Below are positions 1 through 13,367 of a DNA stretch of 64,000 nt, one piece after another. A program made the position numbers and the translations under genes. Below the pieces are notes generated by a model, which saw only the letters and a program-made list of their open reading frames with translations, made no database searches and had not been told where the DNA came from. Positions within the stretch are counted from its first letter, which is position 1. Each line of letters begins with the position of its first letter. This DNA comes from Thalassotalea ponticola (lineage in GTDB: Bacteria; Pseudomonadota; Gammaproteobacteria; Enterobacterales; Alteromonadaceae): positions 2,976,001 through 3,040,000 of the forward strand of contig NZ_CP166871.1 of assembly GCF_041379045.1 (NCBI RefSeq). The letters run 5' to 3'.

Positions 1-136
1 CTTTCAACTTAGTTGAACGAACCATGAACTTACCGTAGATAGGGTGCTTAACACGACGCTCAATCAGTACAGTGATAGACTTGTCCATTTTGTTACTGAT
101 AACGGTGCCTTGTAGAGTACGAATAGTTTCGCTCAT
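1..136 (-). CDS. rpsQ: 30S ribosomal protein S17 (partial, C-terminus outside window)
   Basis: The reverse strand from 136 reads [20 protein letters not shown] and continues as a typical S17 N-terminus; the gene runs off the window edge after about 45 codons. S17 is a primary 16S rRNA-binding protein of the 30S subunit with an OB fold. Its ATG overlaps the rpmC stop by one base (TAATG), so it is translationally coupled to L29 as in the conserved S10 operon order rplP-rpmC-rpsQ. Confidence 0.95.
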   Translation of the reverse strand, partial: MSETIRTLQGTVISNKMDKSITVLIERRVKHPIYGKFMVRSTKLK

Positions 137-327
137 TATGAAGCCGCCTTCTGATTTAGGATTGTCTTAACACGTGCGATATCGCGACGTACGTTACGTA
201 GCAAATGCGTTTGAGCTAGCTGACCAGTGCTTGCTTGCATGCGATAGTTAAACTGTTCGCGCAATAAACTTAGCAATTCAGCATTAAGCTCTTCAATGCT
301 TTTATCTTTTAGTTCACTAGCTTTCAT
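136..327 (-). CDS. rpmC: 50S ribosomal protein L29
   Basis: 63 residues, the usual L29 length, starting [10 protein letters not shown] and carrying the helical-hairpin pattern with [11 protein letters not shown] and a basic C-terminal helix ([14 protein letters not shown]). L29 lies near the peptide exit tunnel and contributes to the docking site for trigger factor and SRP. It overlaps rplP upstream and rpsQ downstream by one base each, so the three are probably translated in a coupled manner. Confidence 0.97.
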   Translation of the reverse strand: MKASELKDKSIEELNAELLSLLREQFNYRMQASTGQLAQTHLLRNVRRDIARVKTILNQKAAS

Positions 328-740
328 TACATTACCTTACGAGTTACGAAAGTTGTTTTGAAAGGAAGTTTAGCAGCTGCTAAAGCAAATGCTTCGCGTG
401 CAAGTTCTTCGCTTACACCTTCCATTTCATAAAGAACGCGACCTGGTTGGATTTGACAAACCCAATACTCAACGCCACCTTTACCTTTACCCATACGAAC
501 CTCAAGAGGCTTCTTGGTAATTGGCTTGTCAGGGAAAACACGAATCCAGATTTTACCTTGACGTTTAATGTGACGAGTCATCGCTCGACGTGCTGCTTCG
601 ATTTGACGAGCAGTCATACGACCACGCTCAACAGATTTCAAACCGAACGAACCGAAGTTTACAGTGCTACCAGTGTGAGCTAGACCACGGTTACGCAGTT
701 TCATCTGCTTGCGGAATTTAGTACGTTTTGGTTGTAACAT
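327..740 (-). CDS. rplP: 50S ribosomal protein L16
   Basis: 137 residues beginning [20 protein letters not shown], with the family-typical [21 protein letters not shown] stretch and the conserved Arg-rich surface. L16 organises the A-site region of 23S rRNA and is needed late in 50S assembly. It lies in the S10 operon between rpsC (12-nt gap) and rpmC (one-base overlap). Length and ends match the E. coli protein closely; no odd features. Confidence 0.97.
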   Translation of the reverse strand: MLQPKRTKFRKQMKLRNRGLAHTGSTVNFGSFGLKSVERGRMTARQIEAARRAMTRHIKRQGKIWIRVFPDKPITKKPLEVRMGKGKGGVEYWVCQIQPGRVLYEMEGVSEELAREAFALAAAKLPFKTTFVTRKVM

Positions 741-752
741 GACTTACTTTCC

Positions 753-1448
753 TTACTTACTGCTCTTGCCTTTGCCTTTTCTCTTCGGCTTAGCTGGTGC
801 TTCAGCCTGTAGAGGCATACCACCGATAACTTCGCCTTTGAAGATCCAGACTTTAACACCAATAACACCATAGGTAGTGTCTGCACGAGCTGTTGCGTAA
901 TCGATATCAGCACGTAAAGTGTGTAATGGTACACGACCTTCACGATACCACTCAGCACGTGCGATATCCGCACCGCCAAGACGACCGCTAACTTGTACTT
1001 TGATACCTTTGGCACCTAAACGCATAGCGTTTTGTACAGCACGCTTCATTGCGCGACGGAACATAACACGACGCTCTAATTGGCTCGCAATGCTGTCTGC
1101 AACTAGTTGCGCATCCATTTCTGGCTTGCGAACTTCAGCGATGTTGATTTGTGCAGGTACACCAGCGATTTGAGAAACTTTCTTACGTAACTTCTCAACG
1201 TCTTCACCTTTCTTACCAATCACAACACCTGGACGTGCAGTGTGGATAGTTACGCGAATAGACTTAGCTGGACGCTCAATAACAATTTTCGACAAAGATG
1301 CACGCTTTAACTCTTCAGTTAGGTAAGCACGAACTTCGTGGTCACCTTTGATGTTAGCTGCATATTCTTTAGTATTTGCATACCAAGTAGACGCGAAAGG
1401 TTTAGTGATACCTAGGCGAATACCGGTAGGATGTACTTTCTGACCCAT
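753..1448 (-). CDS. rpsC: 30S ribosomal protein S3
   Basis: 231 residues with N-terminal [18 protein letters not shown], the KH domain around residues 60-110 (the [18 protein letters not shown] region includes the GxxG loop), and a lysine-rich C-terminal tail. S3 sits at the mRNA entry channel and contributes to ribosomal helicase activity. It is placed in the S10 operon directly after rplV with an 11-nt gap. Confidence 0.98.
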   Translation of the reverse strand: MGQKVHPTGIRLGITKPFASTWYANTKEYAANIKGDHEVRAYLTEELKRASLSKIVIERPAKSIRVTIHTARPGVVIGKKGEDVEKLRKKVSQIAGVPAQINIAEVRKPEMDAQLVADSIASQLERRVMFRRAMKRAVQNAMRLGAKGIKVQVSGRLGGADIARAEWYREGRVPLHTLRADIDYATARADTTYGVIGVKVWIFKGEVIGGMPLQAEAPAKPKRKGKGKSSK

Positions 1449-1459
1449 TCGAATATCTC

Positions 1460-1792
1460 CTAGCTATCAGATACAACCACAGTGATGTGGCTAGTACGCT
1501 TAAGGATACGATCCGCGCGACCTTTCGCACGAGGTTTAATACGTTTCATTGTTGGACCATCGTCAACCATAATGGTTTTTACGAATAGTTCATCAATGTC
1601 TGCACCTTCGTTGTGCTCAGCATTAGCGATTGCAGAGTTAAGAACTTTCTTAACTAGAACAGCAGCAGACTTGTTGCTGTATTCTAGAATTTCAAGAGCT
1701 TTCTCAACATGTAAACCGCGGATTTGGTCAACAACCAAACGAGCTTTTTGAGCTGAACCACGGGCAAATTTATGTTTAGCGATAGCTTCCAT
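1460..1792 (-). CDS. rplV: 50S ribosomal protein L22
   Basis: 110 residues with the conserved [13 protein letters not shown] core and the long beta-hairpin segment ([18 protein letters not shown]) that lines the peptide exit tunnel and is the site of macrolide-resistance deletions in other bacteria; no deletion is visible here. It lies in the S10 operon between rpsS and rpsC with 11-nt gaps on both sides. Confidence 0.97.
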   Translation of the reverse strand: MEAIAKHKFARGSAQKARLVVDQIRGLHVEKALEILEYSNKSAAVLVKKVLNSAIANAEHNEGADIDELFVKTIMVDDGPTMKRIKPRAKGRADRILKRTSHITVVVSDS

Positions 1793-1803
1793 TTAATTTC
1801 CCC

Positions 1804-2082
1804 TTATCTTTTCTTCGCTTTCTTATCAGCAGCGTGGCCGCGATAAGTACGAGTAGGTGCAAATTCACCCAGCTTGTGACCGATCATTTCATCGGTAACG
1901 AATACTGGAACGTGTTGACGGCCATTATGGACAGCAATGGTCAATCCGATCATCGAAGGGATGATCATTGAACGACGAGACCAAGTTTTGATAGGTTTCT
2001 TGTTCCCGCTTTCCAGAGCTTTCTCTACCTTCGTTAACAAGTGCAGGTCAATAAAAGGACCTTTCTTGAGAGAACGTGGCAT
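1804..2082 (-). CDS. rpsS: 30S ribosomal protein S19
   Basis: 92 residues starting [20 protein letters not shown], with the conserved [21 protein letters not shown] core and [10 protein letters not shown] motif. S19 forms a heterodimer with S13 in the head of the 30S subunit and contacts A-site tRNA. S10 operon order rplB-rpsS-rplV is conserved. No anomalies. Confidence 0.97.
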   Translation of the reverse strand: MPRSLKKGPFIDLHLLTKVEKALESGNKKPIKTWSRRSMIIPSMIGLTIAVHNGRQHVPVFVTDEMIGHKLGEFAPTRTYRGHAADKKAKKR

Positions 2083-2110
2083 GGTAATTCCTCTTAATTA
2101 AAAATTAGTA

Positions 2111-2935
2111 CTACTTAGTACGACGACGTACGATGAACTTGTCAGTACGCTTGTTCTTACGAGTCTTGTAACCTTTAGTAGGTACGCCCCATGGAGATAC
2201 AGGGTGACGACCACCAGAAGTACGACCTTCACCACCACCGTGTGGGTGATCTACCGGGTTCATCGCAACACCACGAACGGTTGGACGAACACCACGCCAG
2301 CGAGTTGCACCCGCTTTACCTAGTGAACGCAACATGTGTTCTGCGTTACCGATTTCACCTAATGTCGCACGACACTCAGCTTCAACTTTACGCATTTCGC
2401 CTGAACGAAGACGTAGAGTTACGTAAGCGCCATCTTTTGCTACTAACTGTGCGTAAGTACCCGCAGCACGAGCGATTTGTGCACCTTTACCAGGCTTAAG
2501 CTCGATTGCGTGAATTACAGAACCTAGTGGCACGTTACGAAGTGGCATAGTGTTACCAGCAGAGATTGGTGCATCTACACCAGACTGCACTGTATCACCA
2601 GCTTTCAGGCCTTTAGGAGCCAAGATGTAACGACGCTCACCGTCTGCGTAAAGTACAAGTGCGATGTTTGCACTGCGGTTTGGATCATATTCCAAACGCT
2701 CTACTTTCGCAGGGATACCATCTTTAGTACGTTTAAAGTCAATCAAACGATAGTGATGCTTGTGACCACCACCAACGTGACGAACTGTAATACGACCAGT
2801 ATTGTTACGACCACCAGACTTAGAGTTTTTCTCTAAAAGAGGCGCGTAAGGCTTACCTTTGTAAAGCTCAGGGTTTACCACCTTAACAACGTGGCGACGA
2901 CCCGGAGAAGTAGGTTTACATTTTACAATAGCCAT
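2111..2935 (-). CDS. rplB: 50S ribosomal protein L2
   Basis: 274 residues, starting [19 protein letters not shown]. The C-terminal half has the highly conserved [17 protein letters not shown] segment that contains the His implicated in peptidyl-transferase centre assembly. L2 is a primary 23S rRNA-binding protein needed for subunit association. It follows rplW with an 11-nt gap in the S10 operon. Confidence 0.98.
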   Translation of the reverse strand: MAIVKCKPTSPGRRHVVKVVNPELYKGKPYAPLLEKNSKSGGRNNTGRITVRHVGGGHKHHYRLIDFKRTKDGIPAKVERLEYDPNRSANIALVLYADGERRYILAPKGLKAGDTVQSGVDAPISAGNTMPLRNVPLGSVIHAIELKPGKGAQIARAAGTYAQLVAKDGAYVTLRLRSGEMRKVEAECRATLGEIGNAEHMLRSLGKAGATRWRGVRPTVRGVAMNPVDHPHGGGEGRTSGGRHPVSPWGVPTKGYKTRKNKRTDKFIVRRRTK

Positions 2936-2946
2936 TACTCAATCTC

Positions 2947-3249
2947 CTATTGCTCAGCGCCAACGAAGTCGATGTCGCTGCCTTCTTTAAGAGTAACGTA
3001 AGCTTTTTTCCAATCGCTACGACGACCCATGCGCATACCTGTGCGCTTGGTTTTACCCTTAACATTTAGAGTGCGAACACCAGTTACTTCAACTTCGAAA
3101 AGTTTTTCAACGGCAGCTTTGATTTCTGCTTTAGTTGCATCGGTAGCTACTTTGAAAACAACAGTGTTGTTTGCTTCAGCAGATACAGTTGCTTTTTCAG
3201 AAATGTTTGGTGCTAAAAGCACCTTCAACAAACGTTCTTCGTTGATCAT
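2947..3249 (-). CDS. rplW: 50S ribosomal protein L23
   Basis: 100 residues beginning [20 protein letters not shown], with the L23 pattern [19 protein letters not shown] and a basic extended loop. L23 is the main docking site of trigger factor and SRP at the tunnel exit. Its ATG overlaps the rplD stop codon by four bases, indicating coupled translation. Confidence 0.97.
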   Translation of the reverse strand: MINEERLLKVLLAPNISEKATVSAEANNTVVFKVATDATKAEIKAAVEKLFEVEVTGVRTLNVKGKTKRTGMRMGRRSDWKKAYVTLKEGSDIDFVGAEQ

Positions 3250-3851
3250 GCTAACATCTCCTCGATTTGCTTAACTGCAGCTTCAGTTACCAAAACTTTT
3301 TCGAAGCCAACTAGGCTTACTGGATCAATACCAGCTACGTCACGAACGTCAACTTTGTATAAGTTGCGAGCCGCTAAGAATAGGTTCTCGTCAACTTCTT
3401 CAGCAACGATCAACACATCTTTAAGCTCAAGTTCTTTTAACTTAGCTACTAATTCTTTTGTTTTTGGCGTCTCTACCGCGAAATCCTTAACAACAACTAA
3501 ACGCTCTTGACGTACTAGTTCAGAAAGGATGCTTTGGATCGCACCGCGATACATTTTACGGTTAACCTTCTGGCTGTGATCTTGTGGCTTCGCTGCGAAA
3601 GTTACACCACCAGTACGCCAGATTGGGCTACGAGTTGTACCAGCACGTGCGCGGCCAGTACCTTTTTGACGCCATGGCTTTTTGCCACCGCCACTAACTT
3701 CAGAACGAGTCTTTTGAGCTACAGTACCTTGACGAGCACCTGCTGCGTAAGCAACAACTACTTGGTGTACTAGAGCTTCGTTAAACTCACGTCCAAAGGT
3801 AGCTTCAGAAACTTCAAGAGCGCCTGACGCGTCTTTTAATGCTAATTCCAT
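3246..3851 (-). CDS. rplD: 50S ribosomal protein L4, autogenous S10-operon regulator
   Basis: 201 residues from the ATG at 3851 ([16 protein letters not shown]); a GTG one codon upstream is a less likely start because E. coli L4 begins MELVLKD. The gene has the conserved [10 protein letters not shown] and [18 protein letters not shown] segments; the latter forms the extended loop in the exit tunnel. In E. coli L4 also represses its own operon by binding the S10 leader. A structured leader is present here at 4837-5096, so the same control is plausible. Confidence 0.97.
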   Translation of the reverse strand: MELALKDASGALEVSEATFGREFNEALVHQVVVAYAAGARQGTVAQKTRSEVSGGGKKPWRQKGTGRARAGTTRSPIWRTGGVTFAAKPQDHSQKVNRKMYRGAIQSILSELVRQERLVVVKDFAVETPKTKELVAKLKELELKDVLIVAEEVDENLFLAARNLYKVDVRDVAGIDPVSLVGFEKVLVTEAAVKQIEEMLA

Positions 3852-3869
3852 CACTAATCTCCTCAGACG

Positions 3870-4508
3870 TTAGGCTTTAACAGCTGGTTTAACGATTACG
3901 TTACCGTTAACAGCACCTGGTAACGCGCCCTTAATAAGAAGCAAGTTACGCTCAGCGTCAACGCGAACTAATTCAAGGTTTTGAGTAGTAACTTTCTCAG
4001 CACCCATGTGACCAGACATCTTTTTGCCTTTAAATACACGACCAGGTGTTTGACACTGACCGATTGAACCGTTTGAACGGTGAGACAAAGAGTTACCGTG
4101 AGTAGCGTCTTGCATACGGAAATTCCAACGCTTGATACCACCTTGGAAACCTTTACCTTTCGAGGTACCGGTAACGTCTACTAATTTGGTCTCGTTTAAA
4201 ACTTCAACAGTTAACTCACTGCCAGCTGCGAAATCTTCACCTTCACCGTCTTTAAGACGGAATTCCCACAAACCACGACCAGCTTCGATGCCAGCTTTAG
4301 CGAAGTGACCCGCCATTGGCTTGTTTACACGGTTAGCTTTCTTAGCACCAGTGGTAACTTGAATTGCGCGATAACCATCGTTTTCAAGTGTTTTAACTTG
4401 AGCAACGCGGTTCGCTTCAACTTCTACGACTGTAACTGGAATTGAAACGCCATCTTCAGTGAAGATACGAGTCATACCAACTTTACGTCCGACTAAACCA
4501 ATAGTCAT
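3870..4508 (-). CDS. rplC: 50S ribosomal protein L3
   Basis: 212 residues starting [20 protein letters not shown] with the diagnostic [17 protein letters not shown] segment and the [13 protein letters not shown] motif. L3 is one of the first proteins to bind 23S rRNA, and its loop reaches toward the peptidyl-transferase centre. The Gln that PrmB methylates in E. coli lies in the G-x-S-x-SHR-x-x-GSIG region seen here. Second gene of the S10 operon, 16 nt after rpsJ. Confidence 0.97.
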   Translation of the reverse strand: MTIGLVGRKVGMTRIFTEDGVSIPVTVVEVEANRVAQVKTLENDGYRAIQVTTGAKKANRVNKPMAGHFAKAGIEAGRGLWEFRLKDGEGEDFAAGSELTVEVLNETKLVDVTGTSKGKGFQGGIKRWNFRMQDATHGNSLSHRSNGSIGQCQTPGRVFKGKKMSGHMGAEKVTTQNLELVRVDAERNLLLIKGALPGAVNGNVIVKPAVKA

Positions 4509-4524
4509 AGTTGTACTCCCCTTA

Positions 4525-5096
<572 letters not shown>

Positions 5097-5101
5097 GGCG
5101 T

Positions 5102-5129
5102 ATTATACTTAAATAGCTAACCAATGCAA
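5102..5129 (-). promoter_or_regulatory. S10 operon sigma-70 promoter
   Basis: On the minus strand TTGCAT (5129-5124), a 16-bp spacer and TATAAT (5107-5102) form a near-consensus promoter. The expected start is near 5095, at the foot of the first leader hairpin. Confidence 0.85.
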
Positions 5130-5224
5130 GTTTATTTTATGTACAGGGCCAGAGAATATTGTATAAAAATTGTTAACGGGCTTAATGGGTGCTTCGACGT
5201 AATAATTTTGTAGAAACTGTTCAC

Positions 5225-5375
5225 CGTCGTCCCACCATGTCTTTGTGTGGGATCTCGTGCAGTTTCGAAGTGACTTCGTTGTAGGCGCACTATTACCCAA
5301 GGAGGTCCCACCCTCGGCAACTGCTCCATGGGTTGCTCTACCTCCTGCATCCGTGCAGTCGAAAAGCATGATGGG
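5225..5375 (-). repeat. Intergenic hairpin-repeat cluster upstream of the S10 promoter
   Basis: No reading frame is convincing here. On the minus strand 5360-5312 is a 49-nt unit: palindrome TGCACGGATGCA, then GGTAGA, then stem GCAAC/GTTGC closed by CCATGGAGCA, ending CGAGG. It matches the unit at 17471-17518 almost base for base over GGTAGA..GAGCA..TTG.CGAGG. It is flanked by a stem TCCCAC/GTGGGA (about 5231-5253) and by GTCATCCC/GGGATGAC-type sequence. I read it as a member of the family described at 17.4 and 52 kb. Confidence 0.75.
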
Positions 5376-5521
5376 ATGACGCTGTATATTTTTAAAGATA
5401 GTTCTAAATTGCAATGTGATTTAGTTATAGCCCACTATAGCAACACGAGGTACCGGACATCCGCAGAGCTGATTCCGAGATGACGGTGAGCAAGTTGTTA
5501 GCTCGTTAATACGCCTCTAAC

Positions 5522-5547
5522 AAAACGCCAGCTTGTGCTGGCGTTTT
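5522..5547. terminator. Rho-independent terminator downstream of uvrA
   Basis: AAAACGCCAGC-TTGT-GCTGGCGTTTT is a perfect 11-bp inverted repeat 13 nt past the uvrA stop. It has a T-run on either strand and could act in both directions. Confidence 0.9.
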
Positions 5548-5559
5548 CTATGAAGCTTA

Positions 5560-8382
5560 TTATAGAAGAGGTTTCAGGAACCTTGCGGTATGCGACGTTT
5601 TGTCATCGGCCACCTGCTCTGGCGTGCCGGTAACTAAAATTTGCCCACCACCCGAGCCCCCTTCAGGCCCTAAGTCGACAATCCAGTCGGCGGTTTTGAT
5701 CACATCTAAATTATGTTCAATGATCACAACCGTGTTACCGTGATCGCGCAAGCGATGTAAAACCGCTAACAGTTGTTTAATGTCGTGAAAGTGCAAGCCA
5801 GTAGTCGGTTCATCTAAAATATAGAGAGTTTTGCCCGTGTCGCGTTTCGATAACTCTTTAGATAACTTCACCCGTTGGGCTTCACCACCAGACAAGGTTG
5901 TCGCCGACTGACCTAACTTAATATAGGACAAACCGACATCCATTAGTGTCTGTAATTTACGTTTGACCGCCGGTATAGCGTGAAAAAACTCAAACGCTTC
6001 TTCAATGGTCATATCGAGAACTTCATGAATATTTTTGCCTTTGTAACGAATTTCTAAGGTTTCTCGATTGTATCGCTTGCCCTTACACACATCACAAGGA
6101 ACATACACATCCGGTAAAAAGTGCATTTCAACTTTAATAACGCCATCGCCTTGGCACGCTTCGCATCGTCCACCTTTAACGTTAAAGCTGAAGCGACCTG
6201 GTTTGTAACCGCGCGAGCGCGCTTCTTGCGTAGCGGAAAATATATCGCGGATATTGGTAAAAATCCCCGTATACGTAGCAGGATTGGAACGCGGCGTTCG
6301 TCCGATTGGGCTTTGGTCGATATCGATGACCTTATCAAGTAGCTCTAAACCGGTTATCGATTGATAAGGCGCGGGTTCATCCAATGTCGCGTTATTCAAT
6401 TCTAGGTGCGCTATTTTGTATAAAGTGTCGTTAATTAGCGTAGACTTGCCCGATCCCGATACCCCGGTAATACAAGTCATTAATCCCACCGGAATAGTCA
6501 AATCGACGTTTTTCAAGTTATTACCACTAGCGCCTGTTAGCTCGACAACTGCATCACTGTTATAGGGTGTTCGTGTTTTGGGAACACCGATAGCTTCTTT
6601 GCCACTTAAATACTTACCTGTAAGCGAGTGCTCACTTGACAATATATCTTCTAAAGGTCCACTAGCCACGACCTCGCCACCGTGTACACCGGCACCGGGG
6701 CCAATATCAATGATGTAATCCGCTTCTTTAATTGCGTCTTCATCGTGTTCAACCACAATTACTGTATTACCCAAATCGCGCAGGTGTATCAAGGTTTGTA
6801 GTAGTCGTTCATTGTCGCGTTGATGCAGACCGATAGAGGGTTCATCTAACACGTACATTACACCGACAAGGCCAGCGCCAATTTGCGAAGCGAGACGAAT
6901 GCGTTGAGCTTCACCGCCGGATAGGGTATCGGCACTGCGAGATAAGGTTAAATAATTCAGCCCCACGTTGACCAGAAACCCAAGTCTGTCGTTGATTTCT
7001 TTTAGTATTTTCTCAGCGATCTTTCCCTTCTGCCCCGGTAACTCCAAAGTTTGGAAAAACGCAGAGCAATCGGCTATTGAGTAGTCAACGATATCGTGTA
7101 GTGGTTTGTTATCGACAAAAACATTGCGAGCTTCCAAGCGCAATCGCGATCCGTGACAGCTTGGGCAGTCTTGATTGTTGAGATATTTTGCTAACTCCTC
7201 TCGTACCGCATTCGATTCCGTTTCGCGATAGCGTCGATCCATGTTAACCAAGATACCTTCAAATGGGTGTTTGCGAACCACAATATCACCTCGATCATTC
7301 ATGTACTTGAACTCAACTTCGGTCTTGCCACTACCGTTCAAAATTATTTGTTGAATGTCAGTATCAAGCTGTTCAAATGGAACATTGAGGTCAAAGTCAA
7401 AATGATCCGCGAGCGAGGTTAACATTTGAAAATAATAAAAGTTGCGCTTATCCCAGCCGCGGATGGCTCCGCCCGCTAAGCTTAGTTCTGCATTACTCAC
7501 TACACGTGCAGGATCAAAAAACTGTTTATGGCCTAAACCATCACAGCTTTGACAAGCGCCTGCGGGGTTGTTAAATGAAAATAACTTGGGTTCGGGCTTG
7601 GCCATTGAATAACCACATTGAGGACAAGCAAAGTTGGCAGAAAACAGCAGTTCGTCTTGTTCCGGGTGGTCCATAAAGGCAATCGATGCAATCCCATCGG
7701 TCAACGATAAAGCGGTCTCAAACGACTCGGCTAAGCGAGTTTGAATGTCATCGCGAACTTTTAAGCGGTCGACAACCACTTCAATGGTGTGTTTTTTGTG
7801 TAAATCTAATGGCGGCGGATCCGATAAGTCGCACACTTCGCCGTCAATACGGGCGCGAATGTAGCCTTGAGCGGCTAAATTATCGAGTAATTTAATATGC
7901 TCGCCTTTGCGGTCAACCACCACAGGGGCTAACAGCATTACCTTGCTACCCTCGGGTAACTCAAGCACTTTATCAACCATTTGACTGATAGTTTGTGCAG
8001 CCAGTGGTTCTGCGTGCGTTGGACAGCGAGGTTCACCGACCCGAGCGAATAACAAACGCAAATAGTCGTACACTTCGGTGATGGTTCCGACCGTCGATCT
8101 AGGATTGTGTGATGTCGACTTTTGCTCAATTGAAATTGCTGGGGATAAGCCTTCGATATGATCGACATCTGGTTTTTCCATCAATGACAGAAACTGGCGC
8201 GCGTAAGCAGACAAAGACTCTACGTAACGTCGTTGTCCTTCCGCGTATAATGTGTCAAAGGCGAGTGACGATTTGCCAGAGCCAGATAAGCCGGTAATAA
8301 CAATTAATTTATCACGTGGAATATCAAGATCGATATTTTTTAAGTTGTGGGTACGTGCGCCACGCACTTCAATTTGCTTCAT
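5560..8382 (-). CDS. uvrA: Excinuclease ABC subunit A
   Basis: 940 residues from the ATG at 8382 ([20 protein letters not shown]), identical in length to E. coli UvrA; a longer frame starting at 8466 adds 28 non-conserved residues. It is the damage-recognition ATPase of nucleotide excision repair. Visible are the first Walker [10 protein letters not shown] (residues 31-39), a Cys pair CPQC...CQSC zinc finger, the first LSGGEAQR signature, the second Walker [10 protein letters not shown], the C-terminal CEAC...CDVC zinc finger and a second LSGGEAQR. It is transcribed alone; no clear LexA box was found, but an unusual palindrome lies upstream (8457-8496). Confidence 0.98.
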   Translation of the reverse strand: MKQIEVRGARTHNLKNIDLDIPRDKLIVITGLSGSGKSSLAFDTLYAEGQRRYVESLSAYARQFLSLMEKPDVDHIEGLSPAISIEQKSTSHNPRSTVGTITEVYDYLRLLFARVGEPRCPTHAEPLAAQTISQMVDKVLELPEGSKVMLLAPVVVDRKGEHIKLLDNLAAQGYIRARIDGEVCDLSDPPPLDLHKKHTIEVVVDRLKVRDDIQTRLAESFETALSLTDGIASIAFMDHPEQDELLFSANFACPQCGYSMAKPEPKLFSFNNPAGACQSCDGLGHKQFFDPARVVSNAELSLAGGAIRGWDKRNFYYFQMLTSLADHFDFDLNVPFEQLDTDIQQIILNGSGKTEVEFKYMNDRGDIVVRKHPFEGILVNMDRRYRETESNAVREELAKYLNNQDCPSCHGSRLRLEARNVFVDNKPLHDIVDYSIADCSAFFQTLELPGQKGKIAEKILKEINDRLGFLVNVGLNYLTLSRSADTLSGGEAQRIRLASQIGAGLVGVMYVLDEPSIGLHQRDNERLLQTLIHLRDLGNTVIVVEHDEDAIKEADYIIDIGPGAGVHGGEVVASGPLEDILSSEHSLTGKYLSGKEAIGVPKTRTPYNSDAVVELTGASGNNLKNVDLTIPVGLMTCITGVSGSGKSTLINDTLYKIAHLELNNATLDEPAPYQSITGLELLDKVIDIDQSPIGRTPRSNPATYTGIFTNIRDIFSATQEARSRGYKPGRFSFNVKGGRCEACQGDGVIKVEMHFLPDVYVPCDVCKGKRYNRETLEIRYKGKNIHEVLDMTIEEAFEFFHAIPAVKRKLQTLMDVGLSYIKLGQSATTLSGGEAQRVKLSKELSKRDTGKTLYILDEPTTGLHFHDIKQLLAVLHRLRDHGNTVVIIEHNLDVIKTADWIVDLGPEGGSGGGQILVTGTPEQVADDKTSHTARFLKPLL

Positions 8383-8456
8383 GCCAAATCCTGAAAGCTT
8401 ACTGTCGGGAGAAAGTGGGTCTGCTACACCACTGGTTATACACCTATCTACAAAAA

Positions 8457-8496
8457 TGCGTTGCAAACAACGCTTAACGCCGTGATTTGCAACGCA
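8457..8496. promoter_or_regulatory. Nested inverted repeat upstream of uvrA
   Basis: TGCGTTGCAAA (8457-8467) is the perfect reverse complement of TTTGCAACGCA (8486-8496). GCGTTG-CAAA-CAACGC (8458-8473) is a second, overlapping hairpin using the same left arm. It lies 75-114 nt before the uvrA ATG. It could be an operator or two alternative RNA folds; the function is unknown. Confidence 0.55.
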
Positions 8497-8581
8497 CTAG
8501 GTTAACATATTTTTACGCTTGAAAAAGCCATTGGCGCAATATATGTAATTTGCCCCATCGTCATTGGCGCGTTTACATGAG

Positions 8582-10711
<2,130 letters not shown>

Positions 10712-10744
10712 AAATGCACAGCACCCGGTTCAGGGAAAGACGGT

Positions 10745-12094
10745 TTAATACACCAAATTCGCCACCATCACTATAACCGGTAAAGTAACTAGCGTTCGCA
10801 ATAAGAAAATAACAAACAGTTCAAAAATATTTACGGGTATTTTAGTGCCGAGTAGCATCGCCCCTACTTCAGATAAATAAATTAGCTGAGTAATCGACAA
10901 AGCGGCGACAATAAAACGGGTCATTTCGTTATCAACTGATGCGACCAAAATAGCTGGTAAAAACATATCGGCAAAACCGATAACAACAGTTTTCGAGGCA
11001 GCAACGGCCTCAGGTACGCCCAGCAACTCGAGATAAGGAACAAACGGTTTACCCAGCCAATCAAACACCGGTGTGTATTCAGCGCAAATTAATGCCATTG
11101 TACCCACACCCATAACAACCGGAATAACCACTAACACCATCTCTAACGCATTCTTGACGCCATCCTTTAACACGTTACTGACGCTGTCGACTTGCGCCGC
11201 CCGATTCATTGCCAGCTTCAAGCCGTGGCTAAATACATTTTCATGGTCTGGAACTTTATCGGCTTCGGCGTCTGGAACGGTGCCATCGATATATTGATGT
11301 TTTTTCCAACACAGTGGCGGTAAACGGGGCACGATAATGGCGGCGACAAAGCCGGCTAAACACACTGCCGCATAAAATGGGACAAACATATGAATCAAAC
11401 CCACTTCGGCAATAACGATTAAGCTAAAGGTTATCGATACCGCGGAAAATGTGGTACCGACAATCGCCGCTTCTCGTTCGGTATAGACTTTTTGCTCGTA
11501 CTGCTTGCTGGTAAGTAATACGCCCACGGTGCCATCACCTAGCCATGAGGTGGTACAATCAACAGCGGCGCGACCGGGTAACTTAAACAGAGGACGCATT
11601 ACCTTACTGAATAAACTACCCACTAATTCAAGCAAACCAAAATTCAGTAATAAAGGTAAAAATAGACCGGCAAAAATAAACACCGAAAACAACACCGGCA
11701 TTAGGTCATGTAGCAACAAACCTCCAGTTGCTTTGCTCCATATTTGTTCTGGACCTAATTGTAAATAAACCAATAGCGCAAATACGGCTCCTAAACAGCG
11801 AATCAGCAACCACGCTGGACTTACCGTAAACAAGCTCGCCATAAACGAGTCGGCTTTAAAGCGTCCTTTGGCAACCACCGAGTAGGCAAGCGATAGTAAA
11901 GCACTGACAATAGTCACTAAGCATATTATTTCTATGACGATGCCAGAGACTTGCGATTGAAACCACTTGGCCAACACCGCGACAGGGATGCTTGTTTGAT
12001 CCTTGTATTCGATGGGAAACATAAATAGCAACATACCCAATAACGAGGGTACGAGGAATATCAATAGGTTACGAACGCTGATGGGGTTTTGCAT
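10745..12094 (-). CDS. YjiH-family inner membrane protein with nucleoside-recognition (Gate) domains
   Basis: 449 residues if started at the ATG at 12094 (MQNPISVRNLLIFLVPSLLG); the open frame extends 43 codons further without family-like sequence. The protein is strongly hydrophobic with about ten membrane segments. It has two Gate-like regions (LLLNFGLLELVGSLFSKVMRPLF and a C-terminal half with ADMFLPAILVAS). Related proteins include spore-maturation-type and nucleoside-transporter gates; the substrate of YjiH proteins is not established. Divergent from trmA. Confidence 0.8.
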   Translation of the reverse strand: MQNPISVRNLLIFLVPSLLGMLLFMFPIEYKDQTSIPVAVLAKWFQSQVSGIVIEIICLVTIVSALLSLAYSVVAKGRFKADSFMASLFTVSPAWLLIRCLGAVFALLVYLQLGPEQIWSKATGGLLLHDLMPVLFSVFIFAGLFLPLLLNFGLLELVGSLFSKVMRPLFKLPGRAAVDCTTSWLGDGTVGVLLTSKQYEQKVYTEREAAIVGTTFSAVSITFSLIVIAEVGLIHMFVPFYAAVCLAGFVAAIIVPRLPPLCWKKHQYIDGTVPDAEADKVPDHENVFSHGLKLAMNRAAQVDSVSNVLKDGVKNALEMVLVVIPVVMGVGTMALICAEYTPVFDWLGKPFVPYLELLGVPEAVAASKTVVIGFADMFLPAILVASVDNEMTRFIVAALSITQLIYLSEVGAMLLGTKIPVNIFELFVIFLLRTLVTLPVIVMVANLVY

Positions 12095-12239
12095 AATCTT
12101 AAAAGTAGGTAAATATCTAAAAAACACGCCATAATATGCTAAAAAACGTGCGTTTTCCATTTGTTTCGCGAAAATTACTGTCAAATTTATGCACAAATGG
12201 CTACAATCCGCGGCAAAGTTCAAAAGGTATCGATCCGCT

Positions 12240-13334
12240 ATGCTAAGTCACATTAACCCTGACCATTATCAAACTCAACTCGAGCAAAAGAAACACGCCA
12301 TGCGAGAGCTATTTGCATCGTTCAATATGCCTGAGCCCCAAGTGTTTGCATCAGAGCCACTACATTATAGGTTAAGAGCAGAGTTTCGTGTGTGGCACGA
12401 CGGCGATGATCTTTACTACATCATGTTTGATCAACAGACTCGACAAAAGTTTCGAGTGGATCAGTTCCCTGTCGCGTCAACGCTAATCAACGCCGCTATG
12501 CAGCGCTTAGTTGATTACATTCGCGATAAGGAGGCGTTGAGACGCAAATTGTTTCAGGTCGACTTCTTATCAACACTGAGCGGTGAATTACTGATTAGCT
12601 TGTTATATCACCGCCAATTAGATGACCAATGGCTGAACCACTGTAAACAGTTAAAGCAGCATTTAGCTGATCTTGGTTCGATTGATATTATCGGCAGAGC
12701 GCGCAAGCAAAAGATCATTGTCGATAAAGACTATGTGACGGAGCGACTGCAAGTAAAAGGCAAAGAATTAATCTATCAACAAGTAGAAAATAGCTTTACC
12801 CAACCCAACGGCAAGGTAAATGAACAGATGCTTGAGTGGGCTATTGACGCCAGTACCACTCCCGATGCGGATTTGGTTGAACTCTATTGTGGCAACGGCA
12901 ATTTTTCAATCGCGCTAGCCCCATACTACAAAAAGGTATTAGCGACTGAAATATCCAAGTCATCTGTACAGTCGGCGCAGTTTAATATCGCAGCAAACCG
13001 CGTTGAAAACCTAGCGATCATTCGCATGTCGGCAGAAGAATTTAGTCAGGCGATGAATGGTGAGCGAACATTTCGACGTTTAGAAGGCTTTGATCTTAGT
13101 CATTACAGCTACGACACGGTACTCGTTGACCCGCCGCGCGCTGGTATGGATATCGATTCATGTCGACTTGCCGCCCGCTTTGATAAAATTATTTATATCT
13201 CGTGTAACCCGCAAACCTTACACGACAATCTGAACGTCCTAACTCAAACTCACAATGTCGATAAATTCGCACTGTTTGATCAATTTCCTTATACCGATCA
13301 CATCGAGTGCGGTGTGGTATTAACCCGTAAATAA
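12240..13334 (+). CDS. trmA: tRNA (uracil-5-)-methyltransferase
   Basis: 364 residues from the ATG at 12240 ([17 protein letters not shown]), close to the 366 of E. coli; the frame extends 17 codons upstream without homology. It forms the T54 ribothymidine of the T-loop using S-adenosylmethionine. Visible are [21 protein letters not shown], the substrate-binding [10 protein letters not shown], the SAM motif [20 protein letters not shown], the catalytic Cys in YISCNPQTL and the general-base Glu in HIECGVVL. It ends 33 nt before the convergent fabR stop. Confidence 0.97.
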   Translation: MLSHINPDHYQTQLEQKKHAMRELFASFNMPEPQVFASEPLHYRLRAEFRVWHDGDDLYYIMFDQQTRQKFRVDQFPVASTLINAAMQRLVDYIRDKEALRRKLFQVDFLSTLSGELLISLLYHRQLDDQWLNHCKQLKQHLADLGSIDIIGRARKQKIIVDKDYVTERLQVKGKELIYQQVENSFTQPNGKVNEQMLEWAIDASTTPDADLVELYCGNGNFSIALAPYYKKVLATEISKSSVQSAQFNIAANRVENLAIIRMSAEEFSQAMNGERTFRRLEGFDLSHYSYDTVLVDPPRAGMDIDSCRLAARFDKIIYISCNPQTLHDNLNVLTQTHNVDKFALFDQFPYTDHIECGVVLTRK

Positions 13335-13367
13335 ACAGCGACTTGATGAACGCTGGAAATGTAACCG

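Noticed and set aside
5109..5414. Open frames of 72-101 codons on the minus strand upstream of the S10 promoter
   Set aside because: They run through the hairpin repeats and the promoter, with low-complexity translation and no start signals.
8430..8450. Possible LexA (SOS) box upstream of uvrA
   Set aside because: CTGGTTATACACCTAT has the left half CTG but lacks the matching CAG at the right distance; too weak to call.
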